64,000 bases of DNA from an uncultured Mollicutes bacterium (GTDB lineage Bacteria; Bacillota_I; Bacilli_A; RFN20; CAG-826): NCBI GenBank assembly GCA_945936135.1, contig CAMESG010000005.1, positions 61,609-125,608 on the forward strand. The letters run 5' to 3'. A program made the position numbers and the translations under genes. Shown here in pieces: positions 58,031 to 64,000 of the stretch. The number at the start of each line of letters is the position of its first letter. The first letter of the stretch is position 1. The notes under the pieces were generated by a model. It was not told the DNA's origin and did no database searches. It saw only the letters and a list, made by a program, of their open reading frames with translations.

Positions 58031-59275
58031 ATGCTTACTGTCGAAGATTTGAAAAACCTCAAAGGCAAAAAGGTTCTCGTTCGCGTGGATTTCAACGTCC
58101 CTCAAACCGATGGCGTGATCCGCGATGACAACCGTATCCAAAAAGCCCTTCCCACCATCCGTTATTTGACGGAGCATGGTGCCCGCGTCATCTTGATGTC
58201 CCACCTTGGCAAGATCAAATGGAAAGAACCCGATCCCGAAAAGATCGAAGCGATGAAGAAAGCCAACAACATGGCTTGCGTCGCGAAGCGTCTTGGCGAA
58301 CTTGTCGCCCCGACCAAGGTCCTTTTCTCGGAAGCGACCCGTGGCGAAGGTCTCAAAGCCAAAGTCGATGAATTGAAGGATGGCGAAATCCTTCTCGTCC
58401 AAAATACCCGTTATGAAAAGGGCGAAGAGAAGAACAACGAAGAACTCGCCAAAGAGTGGGCCTCGCTTGCCGATGTCTACGTCATGGATGCCTTCGGTTC
58501 CTCCCACCGCGCCCATGCTTCGACCGTTGGCGTCCCAGCCATCCTCAAGGCCGAAGGCAAAGACGTCGCCCTTGGCTACCTCATGCAAGTCGAAGTCAAG
58601 AACCTTTCCCGCTGCGTCGAAGTCGCCGATAGCGATCGTCCCTATGTCGCAATCCTTGGCGGTTTCAAGGTTTCCGATAAGATCAAGGTCATCGATAGCC
58701 TTTTGAAGAAGTGCGACTACGTCTTGATCGGCGGCGCCATGGCTTACACCTTTGAAAAGGCGCTTGGCCTCAGCGTCGGCACCTCACCCGTTGAAACCGA
58801 GCAAATCGACTATGCCCGCAAGTGCATCGAAGAAGCCAAAGGACGTTTGCTCCTCCCGATCGACGCCGTTGTCACCGATTCCTTCGCCGAAGTCGAAGGC
58901 CGCAACATCAAAGTCGTTGGCACTCTCGTCGAAGAAGGCGGCGGAATCCCTGACGGCTATGAAGGTGTCGATATCGGTCCGAAGACCTGCGAACTCTATA
59001 AGTCGGTCATTGCCAAGGCCAAGATGGTCTTCTGGAATGGCCCGATGGGCGTCTTCGAGCAAAAGGACTTCCAAGCCGGCACGATCGCCGTTTGCGAAGC
59101 CATCAAAGACCTCGAAGGCAAAGCCTTCTCCGTCATCGGCGGTGGCGACTCCGCTTCCGCGGCGAAGCAACTTGGCTACAAGAAGAATTTCTCTCACGTC
59201 TCGACCGGCGGCGGAGCATCCCTAGAAATGATTGAAACCGACGGCCACCTCCCCGGTGTCGACGTTCTTCGCTAA
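58031..59275 (+). CDS. pgk: Phosphoglycerate kinase
   Basis: A 414-residue glycolytic enzyme that makes ATP from 1,3-bisphosphoglycerate. Signatures: VRVDFNVPQTDGVIRDDNRI near residues 20-40, LMSHLGKIKW, LLVQNTRYEKGE with the substrate Arg, MDAFGSSHRAHAST, LGGFKVSDKI (usually LGGAKVSDKI), WNGPMGVFE, and the closing GGGDSASAAKQLG ... VSTGGGASLEM. It has the full family length. It begins a unit continuing with tpiA 21 bases later and probably the BI-1 gene. AAGGAG precedes ATG 58031. Confidence 0.98.
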   Translation: MLTVEDLKNLKGKKVLVRVDFNVPQTDGVIRDDNRIQKALPTIRYLTEHGARVILMSHLGKIKWKEPDPEKIEAMKKANNMACVAKRLGELVAPTKVLFSEATRGEGLKAKVDELKDGEILLVQNTRYEKGEEKNNEELAKEWASLADVYVMDAFGSSHRAHASTVGVPAILKAEGKDVALGYLMQVEVKNLSRCVEVADSDRPYVAILGGFKVSDKIKVIDSLLKKCDYVLIGGAMAYTFEKALGLSVGTSPVETEQIDYARKCIEEAKGRLLLPIDAVVTDSFAEVEGRNIKVVGTLVEEGGGIPDGYEGVDIGPKTCELYKSVIAKAKMVFWNGPMGVFEQKDFQAGTIAVCEAIKDLEGKAFSVIGGGDSASAAKQLGYKKNFSHVSTGGGASLEMIETDGHLPGVDVLR

Positions 59276-59296
59276 GCAAGGTATCAGGATCAGCTT

Positions 59297-60055
59297 ATGC
59301 GTAAGAAATTGTTGCTCGGCAACTGGAAGATGAACAAAACCCCTTCCGAAGCTAAGGAATTCGCCTTGGGTTCGAAAGAGATGGTCGATTACGCGATTGC
59401 CCATGGCATTGACGTGGGCGTCGCGCCGACGTTCCTCTCCCTCGATGTCGTTAAAGCCAACGCCGATCCGCGCTTGATCGTTTCCGCGCAAAACGTCAAC
59501 GAACACGATCATGGCGCCTACACCGGCGAAATCTCCATTCCGATGCTTCAAGCGATCGGTGTTTCCTGGGTCATCCTCGGCCACTCCGAACGCCGTGAAT
59601 ACAACGCGGAAACTTCCGCTGCCTGCAACGCCAAGATCAAGGCCTTGCTCGCGGCGAACATGGTTCCGGTCTATTGCTGCGGCGAATCCCTTGCGACCTT
59701 TGAAGAAGGCAACACCAAGCCCTTCGTCGAAGAGCAAATCCGCACGGGCCTTGCCTCCTTGACCGCGGACGAAGCCAAAAACATCGTCATTGCCTATGAG
59801 CCGATCTGGGCCATTGGTACCGGCAAGAGCGCCACGAAGGAAATCGCGGAAGACACGATTGCTTATATCCGTGGCATCCTCCGCGATATGTTTGGCGACG
59901 TCGCCGAATCGATGCGCATCCTCTATGGCGGCTCCGTGAAGCCCAACAACATCGCCGAATACATGTCCATGCCGGACATCGACGGTGCCCTCGTTGGCGG
60001 CGCTTCCCTTGCCTTGGATTCCTATAAGGGCCTCATCGAAGGCTTGGTGAAGTAA
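59297..60055 (+). CDS. tpiA: Triosephosphate isomerase
   Basis: A 252-residue TIM-barrel enzyme that interconverts dihydroxyacetone phosphate and glyceraldehyde 3-phosphate. The catalytic Lys is in GNWKMNKT (residues 8-15), the catalytic His in ILGHSERREY near 93-102, the catalytic Glu in AYEPIWAIGTGK near 167-178, and the phosphate loop LYGGSVKPNN and ALVGGASL near the end. It has the full length. It follows pgk in the usual order. The next gene (BI-1) begins 2 bases after its stop, where pgm or eno would be expected in many Bacillota. Confidence 0.98.
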   Translation: MRKKLLLGNWKMNKTPSEAKEFALGSKEMVDYAIAHGIDVGVAPTFLSLDVVKANADPRLIVSAQNVNEHDHGAYTGEISIPMLQAIGVSWVILGHSERREYNAETSAACNAKIKALLAANMVPVYCCGESLATFEEGNTKPFVEEQIRTGLASLTADEAKNIVIAYEPIWAIGTGKSATKEIAEDTIAYIRGILRDMFGDVAESMRILYGGSVKPNNIAEYMSMPDIDGALVGGASLALDSYKGLIEGLVK

Positions 60056-60057
60056 AA

Positions 60058-60840
60058 ATGGCCTTCTCGACTTACCAAGATCCGATTGAAGTACAGCCTG
60101 TTGGCGAAAAAACCATCAATACGTCGAAAACCTTGGCCAAATGCTTTGGCTACATGGGGATCGGCTTATTGATCAGCGCTGTGGTGGCCTTTGGAATTGG
60201 CGCGTTGTTTGCGAACCTCATCTTCGCCGGCTATGAATTCAATGGCGAATTCACCGATTCGAATATCGTGGCCGCGAACGCCTACATCGCCATCATGGCG
60301 GTGAGCTTCATCGCTTTGATGATCGATTCCTTTGCGATGAACGCGGTGTTTATCCGAGGAAAACACAGCATCTGGCCAGCGTATATCATCTACGCCTCCT
60401 TGATGGGCGTGTTCCTCTCCTCGTTCTTGCTTCTCGGCATCGACTTCGCGACGATTGGAACTGCCGCGCTTGTGAGCGCTGCCGTCTTCGGCATCCTCTT
60501 CGCGGTAGGCTATTTCTCCAAGAGAAACCTTGGATTCCTCGCCTACATCGGGATTTCGATCGTTTCGGTCATCGGTTTATTCGGCCTCTTCGGGCTCGTG
60601 CTCTTCTTGATCCTCCCGGGTGCCGCCTTGGTCTATAGCTTGGTCTACACCCTCGCTTTGGCCATCCTCTTGCTGATTGTCATCGCTTGGGATGCCTGGA
60701 GCGTGCGTAAAACGATTGAACGGGGCGCGGTGAACGACAATATGGCGCTCTATCTCGCCTTCCACATGTATTGCGATTTCGTCGCCCTCTTCGTTCGCAT
60801 TCTCTATTACATCGTGGTCTCCGCTTCGGACAACCGCTAG
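60058..60840 (+). CDS. Bax inhibitor-1 (BI-1/YccA/YetJ) family membrane protein
   Basis: A 260-residue protein with seven predicted membrane helices and a polar N-terminus of about 25 residues. The family mark is the C-terminal part: the helix ending IVIAWDAWSVRKTIERG and the last helix YLAFHMYCDFVALFVRILYYIV. The Asp residues in AWD and CDF match the pH-sensitive pair of YetJ-type calcium-leak proteins. It may therefore pass Ca2+, a possible counterpart to the exporter at 5425-6507. It starts 2 bases after tpiA, so it is co-transcribed with the glycolytic genes. No functional link to glycolysis is known to me. Confidence 0.9.
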   Translation: MAFSTYQDPIEVQPVGEKTINTSKTLAKCFGYMGIGLLISAVVAFGIGALFANLIFAGYEFNGEFTDSNIVAANAYIAIMAVSFIALMIDSFAMNAVFIRGKHSIWPAYIIYASLMGVFLSSFLLLGIDFATIGTAALVSAAVFGILFAVGYFSKRNLGFLAYIGISIVSVIGLFGLFGLVLFLILPGAALVYSLVYTLALAILLLIVIAWDAWSVRKTIERGAVNDNMALYLAFHMYCDFVALFVRILYYIVVSASDNR

Positions 60841-60858
60841 TTGAACCCACACCCTTTC

Positions 60859-60890
60859 TTGCCTCGCCTCGTGCGAGGCTTTATTATTTT
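60859..60890 (+). promoter_or_regulatory. Promoter overlapping an intrinsic terminator
   Basis: GCCTCG (60861-60866) pairs with CGAGGC (60874-60879) and runs into TTATTATTTTTT, ending the pgk-tpiA unit. The same bases form TTGCCT (60859-60864), a 17-base spacer and TATTAT (60882-60887). The next ATG is 6 bases further, at 60894. Confidence 0.75.
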
Positions 60891-60893
60891 TTC

Positions 60894-61760
60894 ATGATTT
60901 CCGTGGTCGTCCCCGTCTACAACACAAGGAAGGATTTTTTGATCCGCGCCCGTGAATCCTTGAAGGCACAAACCTTCCAGGATTTCGAAGTCGTTTATAT
61001 CGACGATGGATCGGACGCGGAAACCGCTTCGCTCTTGGATACACTTGTTTCTCCCAATGAACGCGTGATCCATCAAGGGAACCGAGGGATCTTCAAGGCG
61101 AGGGAGCGCGGCTACCAAGAAGCGAAGGGCGATTACCTCTTTTTCCTGGATTCGGATGATGCATTGACCCCGAAGGCGTTGGAGAAGATGATGAAAACGG
61201 CGCAAAAAGAGGATTCGGAACTCGTTATTGCATCGTTTAACCTTCAAAAAGAAGGCAAAAAGCCAACGCCTTATTTCTTTCGGGGATGTTCTGAATCTTT
61301 ATCAAGTCTTCAATTTGCACGTAAATTCTTCGTCGGAATCAAGATCCGCGGCTTTGTTTGGGGACGACTTTACAAGAAAGAACTCCTGGATCGAATCTTC
61401 CCCTTCCCTTACCCCAATCGCATCTTCGAGGATGCCTACCTCGCTTTTGTCTCAGGGATCAAGGCGAAGAACGTTGTCTATCTAAATTTCCCTTGTTTGA
61501 GTTACACGGTGGGACGTGGGGAATCCTTGACGGGAAAGCCAAACCCAAGCCGTTTGGAAGATCATCTTTATGCCTATTCAAGAATCAAAGAGGAGTGCCT
61601 TGCGCTAGAAGACCCTTCCTTCTTAAAGGCATTTCATCGTCGTTTATGGATCATCAGGGAGAACCTTGCCTACGATAAGAAACTATCGATGAAAGCAGGC
61701 CTTCCCAAGAAAGAGGCCAAACGTTTGTTCAAAGAAGAGCTGTCTTCCTTGAAGAAGTAG
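60894..61760 (+). CDS. Family 2 glycosyltransferase
   Basis: A 288-residue GT-A fold enzyme that transfers a sugar from a nucleotide-sugar donor, probably at the cytoplasmic face of the membrane. It opens with ISVVVPVYNTRKDFLIRARE (residues 2-21), then TFQDFEVVYIDDGSDAE, and the metal-binding DxD-type block YLFFLDSDDAL near residues 82-92. The second half has GFVWGRLYKKELL and PNRIFEDAYLAFVS with the acidic ED pair expected of the catalytic base. No membrane helix is seen. The start is ATG 60894, because the open frame upstream overlaps the BI-1 gene and the terminator. The start is leaderless. Acceptor unknown: glycolipid or capsule are options. Confidence 0.9.
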   Translation: MISVVVPVYNTRKDFLIRARESLKAQTFQDFEVVYIDDGSDAETASLLDTLVSPNERVIHQGNRGIFKARERGYQEAKGDYLFFLDSDDALTPKALEKMMKTAQKEDSELVIASFNLQKEGKKPTPYFFRGCSESLSSLQFARKFFVGIKIRGFVWGRLYKKELLDRIFPFPYPNRIFEDAYLAFVSGIKAKNVVYLNFPCLSYTVGRGESLTGKPNPSRLEDHLYAYSRIKEECLALEDPSFLKAFHRRLWIIRENLAYDKKLSMKAGLPKKEAKRLFKEELSSLKK

Positions 61761-61783
61761 TTTTAGGACTTTGCTTAGCGGCA

Positions 61784-61792
61784 TGGTAAAAT
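61784..61792 (+). promoter_or_regulatory. Extended -10 promoter of the purine permease gene
   Basis: TGG-TAAAAT (61784-61792), followed by GGAGGAC before ATG 61816. It has the same extended form as the uvrA promoter. Confidence 0.55.
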
Positions 61793-61815
61793 AAAAAGAA
61801 TTTGGAGGACACCGG

Positions 61816-63294
61816 ATGCAACTTTTGGAACGGATCTTTCACATCAAAGCACGCGGCGGGAACATAAAATCGGAAATCATCGGAGGTCTCGTGACCTTCG
61901 TTTCGATGTGTTACATCCTCCCTGTGAACGCGGCGATCCTTGGCGATGCGGGCATGAACCCTCAAGGGGTCTTTATGATGACCGCCCTTTTGAGTTTCGC
62001 GGTGACCTGGATCATGGGTCTTGTCGCGAATTACCCAATCGTTTTAAGCGCGGGGATGGGGCTTAACGCCTTTTTGTCTTATACGGTTTGCCAGTCGCTT
62101 GGCTTCTCTTGGCAGGAAGCGATGGTCTTATTGACGATCGCGGGTCTTCTTTTCTTCGTCTTGTCTTTGACGCCGGTTCGGCGGATCATCATCGAAGCGA
62201 TCCCCAAGGATTTGAAACTCATCATTTCCGCGGCTTTAGGGGCGTTCATTTGCTTTGTCGGATTGAAAGGGTCGGGCATTATCGCGTCAAGTCCTTCGAC
62301 CTTTGTTTCCTTGAATTCCTTTGTCGATCCCGCGGTTTTGATTGCAATTCTTGCCGTTCTTCTCTGTTTTGGTTTGCTTTTTGTGCCGAACAAACTCGTG
62401 CGTGGCTTGGCGATTCCCATTGCGATTGCCTTCTCGGCGATCGTTGGTGTTATCGCCAGCGAGATCTTGATTGGAACGGGCTGCCTCCAAGAAGTGAATG
62501 GCGCTTGGGTTTATGCGAACTTCGTTGAAGCGATCAACGGACAGGCGACCCTCCTCCCAATTTTCCCAACCCATATGGGTGCGAAATTCGCGGATTTCTC
62601 TGGCGTTTCGGACGTGGTGTTCTTTGGAGCTTTTGGAAGCGAACCCTTCAATTTTGGCGAAGCCCTTGGCAAGATCTTCACCAATCCTGCGAGCTACATT
62701 GCGATCTTCTCCCTCGTCTTCGTCCATCTTTTCGATACGACGGCGACCTTGCTTGCCGTTGGAAAAGACGCGGGGATGATGGATGCGGAAGGGAAAATGC
62801 AGAACTATCAGCGCGCGGTGTTGGCGGACGCGACGGGCGCCTTGGTCTGCGGCCCTTTGGGCACGAGCACCTTGACCTCCTTTGCGGAAAGCAACGTCGG
62901 CGTGAGTCTGGGCGCGAAAACCGGGCTTGCGGCGTGCGTTGCTGGGTTTATGTTCTTGCTTAGCGCCTTCATCTATCCCGTATTCTCCGTGTTTACCGCG
63001 GGGAGCGTCACGGCGCCGGCGCTTGTCGCCGTTGGGGCGATGATCTTTGCAAACAACTTGAAGGAAATCGAGTGGAAGAATCCGATCGTTGCCTTTACGG
63101 CGTTCTTGACGATTGTTTTCGCCTTGCTTACCTATTCGATCGCGGACGGCATTGGCTTAGGTTTGATCTTCTATATTGTGATGATGCTTTTCGCGGGAAA
63201 AGCGAAAGAGATCCGCATTCCTATCTATATCATTGGCGGCTTCTTCCTGCTTTCGTATTTGCTCTCGTCCTTATTGAAGATCCTTGTTTTTTGA
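61816..63294 (+). CDS. AzgA-type purine (adenine/guanine/hypoxanthine) permease
   Basis: A 492-residue protein with about 13-14 membrane segments, of the AzgA branch of the NCS2 nucleobase transporters. Typical are the start ERIFHIKARGGNIKSEIIGGL, TFVSMCYILPVNAAILGDAG, YPIVLSAGMGLNAFLSYTV, ALGAFICFVGLKGSGII, and the substrate-binding block VHLFDTTATLLAVGKDAGMM followed by ALVCGPLGTSTLTSFAESNVGV. It imports purine bases with protons. No purine riboswitch is present in the short leader. Together with the surface nucleases it shows that the cell is equipped to scavenge nucleic-acid material, though the genes are 30 kb apart. Confidence 0.95.
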   Translation: MQLLERIFHIKARGGNIKSEIIGGLVTFVSMCYILPVNAAILGDAGMNPQGVFMMTALLSFAVTWIMGLVANYPIVLSAGMGLNAFLSYTVCQSLGFSWQEAMVLLTIAGLLFFVLSLTPVRRIIIEAIPKDLKLIISAALGAFICFVGLKGSGIIASSPSTFVSLNSFVDPAVLIAILAVLLCFGLLFVPNKLVRGLAIPIAIAFSAIVGVIASEILIGTGCLQEVNGAWVYANFVEAINGQATLLPIFPTHMGAKFADFSGVSDVVFFGAFGSEPFNFGEALGKIFTNPASYIAIFSLVFVHLFDTTATLLAVGKDAGMMDAEGKMQNYQRAVLADATGALVCGPLGTSTLTSFAESNVGVSLGAKTGLAACVAGFMFLLSAFIYPVFSVFTAGSVTAPALVAVGAMIFANNLKEIEWKNPIVAFTAFLTIVFALLTYSIADGIGLGLIFYIVMMLFAGKAKEIRIPIYIIGGFFLLSYLLSSLLKILVF

Positions 63295-63325
63295 GCGTCT
63301 CTCTTTTCCTTTTTCATCCAATCGA

Positions 63326-63349
63326 TAAAATAAAGACATCTAGGAGGAT
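63326..63349 (+). promoter_or_regulatory. Probable -10 and ribosome site of the desulfoferrodoxin gene
   Basis: TAAAAT (63326-63331) is followed by TAGGAGGA (63341-63348) and ATG 63356. Confidence 0.5.
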
Positions 63350-63355
63350 TCCATT

Positions 63356-63730
63356 ATGAAATTCTATCGTTGCCTAACCTGCGGTTCGATCGTTGCAAAG
63401 CTCAATGAACTCGGGCCCATCCCTGTTTGCTGCGGCAAACCCATGTTGGAATTGAAACCCGGCGCCGTTGAAGCGGCCGTCGAGAAGCACATTCCCGTCG
63501 TCAAAGTCGAAGGATCGAACGTCGTCGCCGAAGTCGGTTCTGTTGCCCACCCGATGATCGAGGCCCATTACATCGAATGGCTTTACTTCGAGACCGATCG
63601 CGGCGGATCGTTCCGCTTCTTGAAGCCCGGGGATGCCCCCAAGGCTTCCATCGTCTTGGAAGAAGGAGAGAAGCTTGTCGCGGTTTACGCCTATTGCAAT
63701 CTCCATGGCCTTTGGGTCGCGAAGATCTAA
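63356..63730 (+). CDS. dfx: Desulfoferrodoxin (superoxide reductase)
   Basis: A 124-residue protein that reduces superoxide to peroxide without making oxygen, used by anaerobes in place of superoxide dismutase. The N-terminal desulforedoxin domain has CLTC (residues 6-9) and VCCGKPM (near 24-30), together the four Cys that bind the first iron. The catalytic centre II follows: EKHIPVV with a His near 45, HPMIEAHYIEWL with two His near 64-70, and YCNLHGLW near the end with the Cys and last His ligand. The active-site Glu-Lys before the first His is present. It is a single gene with a strong TAGGAGGA ribosome site, ending at a terminator. Confidence 0.96.
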   Translation: MKFYRCLTCGSIVAKLNELGPIPVCCGKPMLELKPGAVEAAVEKHIPVVKVEGSNVVAEVGSVAHPMIEAHYIEWLYFETDRGGSFRFLKPGDAPKASIVLEEGEKLVAVYAYCNLHGLWVAKI

Positions 63731-63751
63731 GACAAGATCCATAACGGATTT

Positions 63752-63779
63752 GGCTGCCTTTCCTAGGCGGCCTTTCTTT
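63752..63779 (+). terminator. Terminator of the desulfoferrodoxin gene
   Basis: GGCTGCC (63752-63758) pairs with GGCGGCC (63766-63772) with one wobble, then TTTCTTT. Confidence 0.8.
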
Positions 63780-63863
63780 ATATATACATACGCGCAGAAG
63801 GGAGTTTTCGGATTTGCGAATTTCCTCATTGACGCAGGAAAAGAAAGGAGTAGACTTATTGAC

Positions 63864-63886
63864 GCTGACCGAAAAAAACGGTCGGC
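63864..63886. other. Stable hairpin upstream of the right-edge promoter
   Basis: GCTGACCG/CGGTCGGC pairs over 8 bases around an A7 loop. No T-run follows on either strand, so it is not a standard terminator. I see no gene between 63731 and 64000. Confidence 0.6.
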
Positions 63887-63927
63887 GGTAGGCAAAAAAC
63901 TTCCTGCAAAAAGTTGAAAAATACTTC

Positions 63928-63956
63928 TTGCAAGGAATTGAACTAAAGCCTATAAT
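63928..63956 (+). promoter_or_regulatory. Near-consensus promoter at the right edge
   Basis: TTGCAA (63928-63933), a 17-base spacer and a perfect TATAAT (63951-63956), with A-rich DNA upstream. The transcript would start near 63963 and enters a GC-rich, hairpin-forming stretch (CTCG/CGAG near 63980-63991) that runs off the window. It may serve a structured RNA, a stable RNA or a leader. Confidence 0.75.
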
Positions 63957-64000
63957 CACCAAGCACGCATGAGGGAGACCTCGCCGACGAGAGCCGGGCG

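Noticed and set aside
60771..60893. Longer frame for the glycosyltransferase
   Set aside because: It overlaps the BI-1 gene and the terminator. Family similarity begins at ATG 60894, directly after the promoter.
1..64000. Use of UGA as tryptophan (Mollicutes code)
   Set aside because: Tryptophan positions in conserved motifs use TGG, and several genes (for example MATE, PFOR and the antiporter neighbours) end cleanly at TGA in expected places.
1..64000. Prophage, transposase or integrase
   Set aside because: No frame shows phage structural, transposase or recombinase motifs. The window looks like ordinary chromosome.

Overview
The window reads as a chromosomal piece of an anaerobic, low-redox, fermentative member of the Bacillota. 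The best guess is an uncultured gut lineage of class Bacilli near the Erysipelotrichia and Mollicutes. Supporting signs are an Rnf complex, a one-polypeptide pyruvate:ferredoxin oxidoreductase, a superoxide reductase (desulfoferrodoxin), AddAB, Lgt-TrxB-RapZ-WhiA synteny, UGA used as stop, and at least 13 lipoproteins with Ser/Glu-rich linkers after the lipobox. Base composition is moderately GC-rich, with strong C-ending codon use in highly expressed genes. This produces many long antisense shadow frames. The taxonomic placement is inference.

Layout. 1-3.6 kb: end of an rnf operon (rnfE 3' end, rnfA, a small Cys-rich membrane protein, a short rnfB), then ApbE, a NusG-II domain protein and a Gx-type membrane protein. 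3.7-8.3 kb: a convergent lipoprotein with an ApbE-type flavinylation motif, a Na+/Ca2+ exchanger, a MATE exporter and rpsU. 8.4-15.9 kb: prs and addB-addA. 16-21.6 kb: two RDD membrane proteins and a UgpC/MalK-type ABC transporter (ATPase and two permeases). 21.7-30.5 kb: two paralogous UgpB-like binding lipoproteins, a staphylococcal-nuclease-like lipoprotein with OB folds, a multi-OB lipoprotein, a further lipoprotein, and a second nuclease lipoprotein with a lamin-tail domain. Together with the ABC genes this looks like a surface system that may digest nucleic acid and import the products.

30.5-43.3 kb: a zinc-ribbon/membrane/lipoprotein trio, an unknown small gene, PFOR, a divergent fba-RDD pair, and a ferric-iron-type or sugar-phosphate-type ABC transporter behind a cre-like operator and a structured leader. 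43.5-48.8 kb: three surface lipoproteins, two of them built from a shared ~105-residue repeat and flanking a large Ig-like protein. 48.9-56.7 kb: a non-coding inverted-repeat cluster, tRNA-Pro, uvrA, an N-terminally extended lgt, trxB, rapZ, whiA (without yvcK between them) and an XRE regulator. 56.8-64 kb: gapA, pgk, tpiA, a BI-1 protein, a glycosyltransferase, an AzgA-type purine permease, desulfoferrodoxin, and a near-consensus promoter firing off the right edge.

Genes as a system: glycolysis feeds PFOR, whose reduced ferredoxin can drive Rnf. ApbE can flavinylate Rnf subunits and possibly the surface lipoprotein at 3714-5216. A recurring feature is start codons placed only 6-10 bases after a -10 box, so a large share of first genes in operons appear to be transcribed leaderless. 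Several start sites were corrected on that basis.
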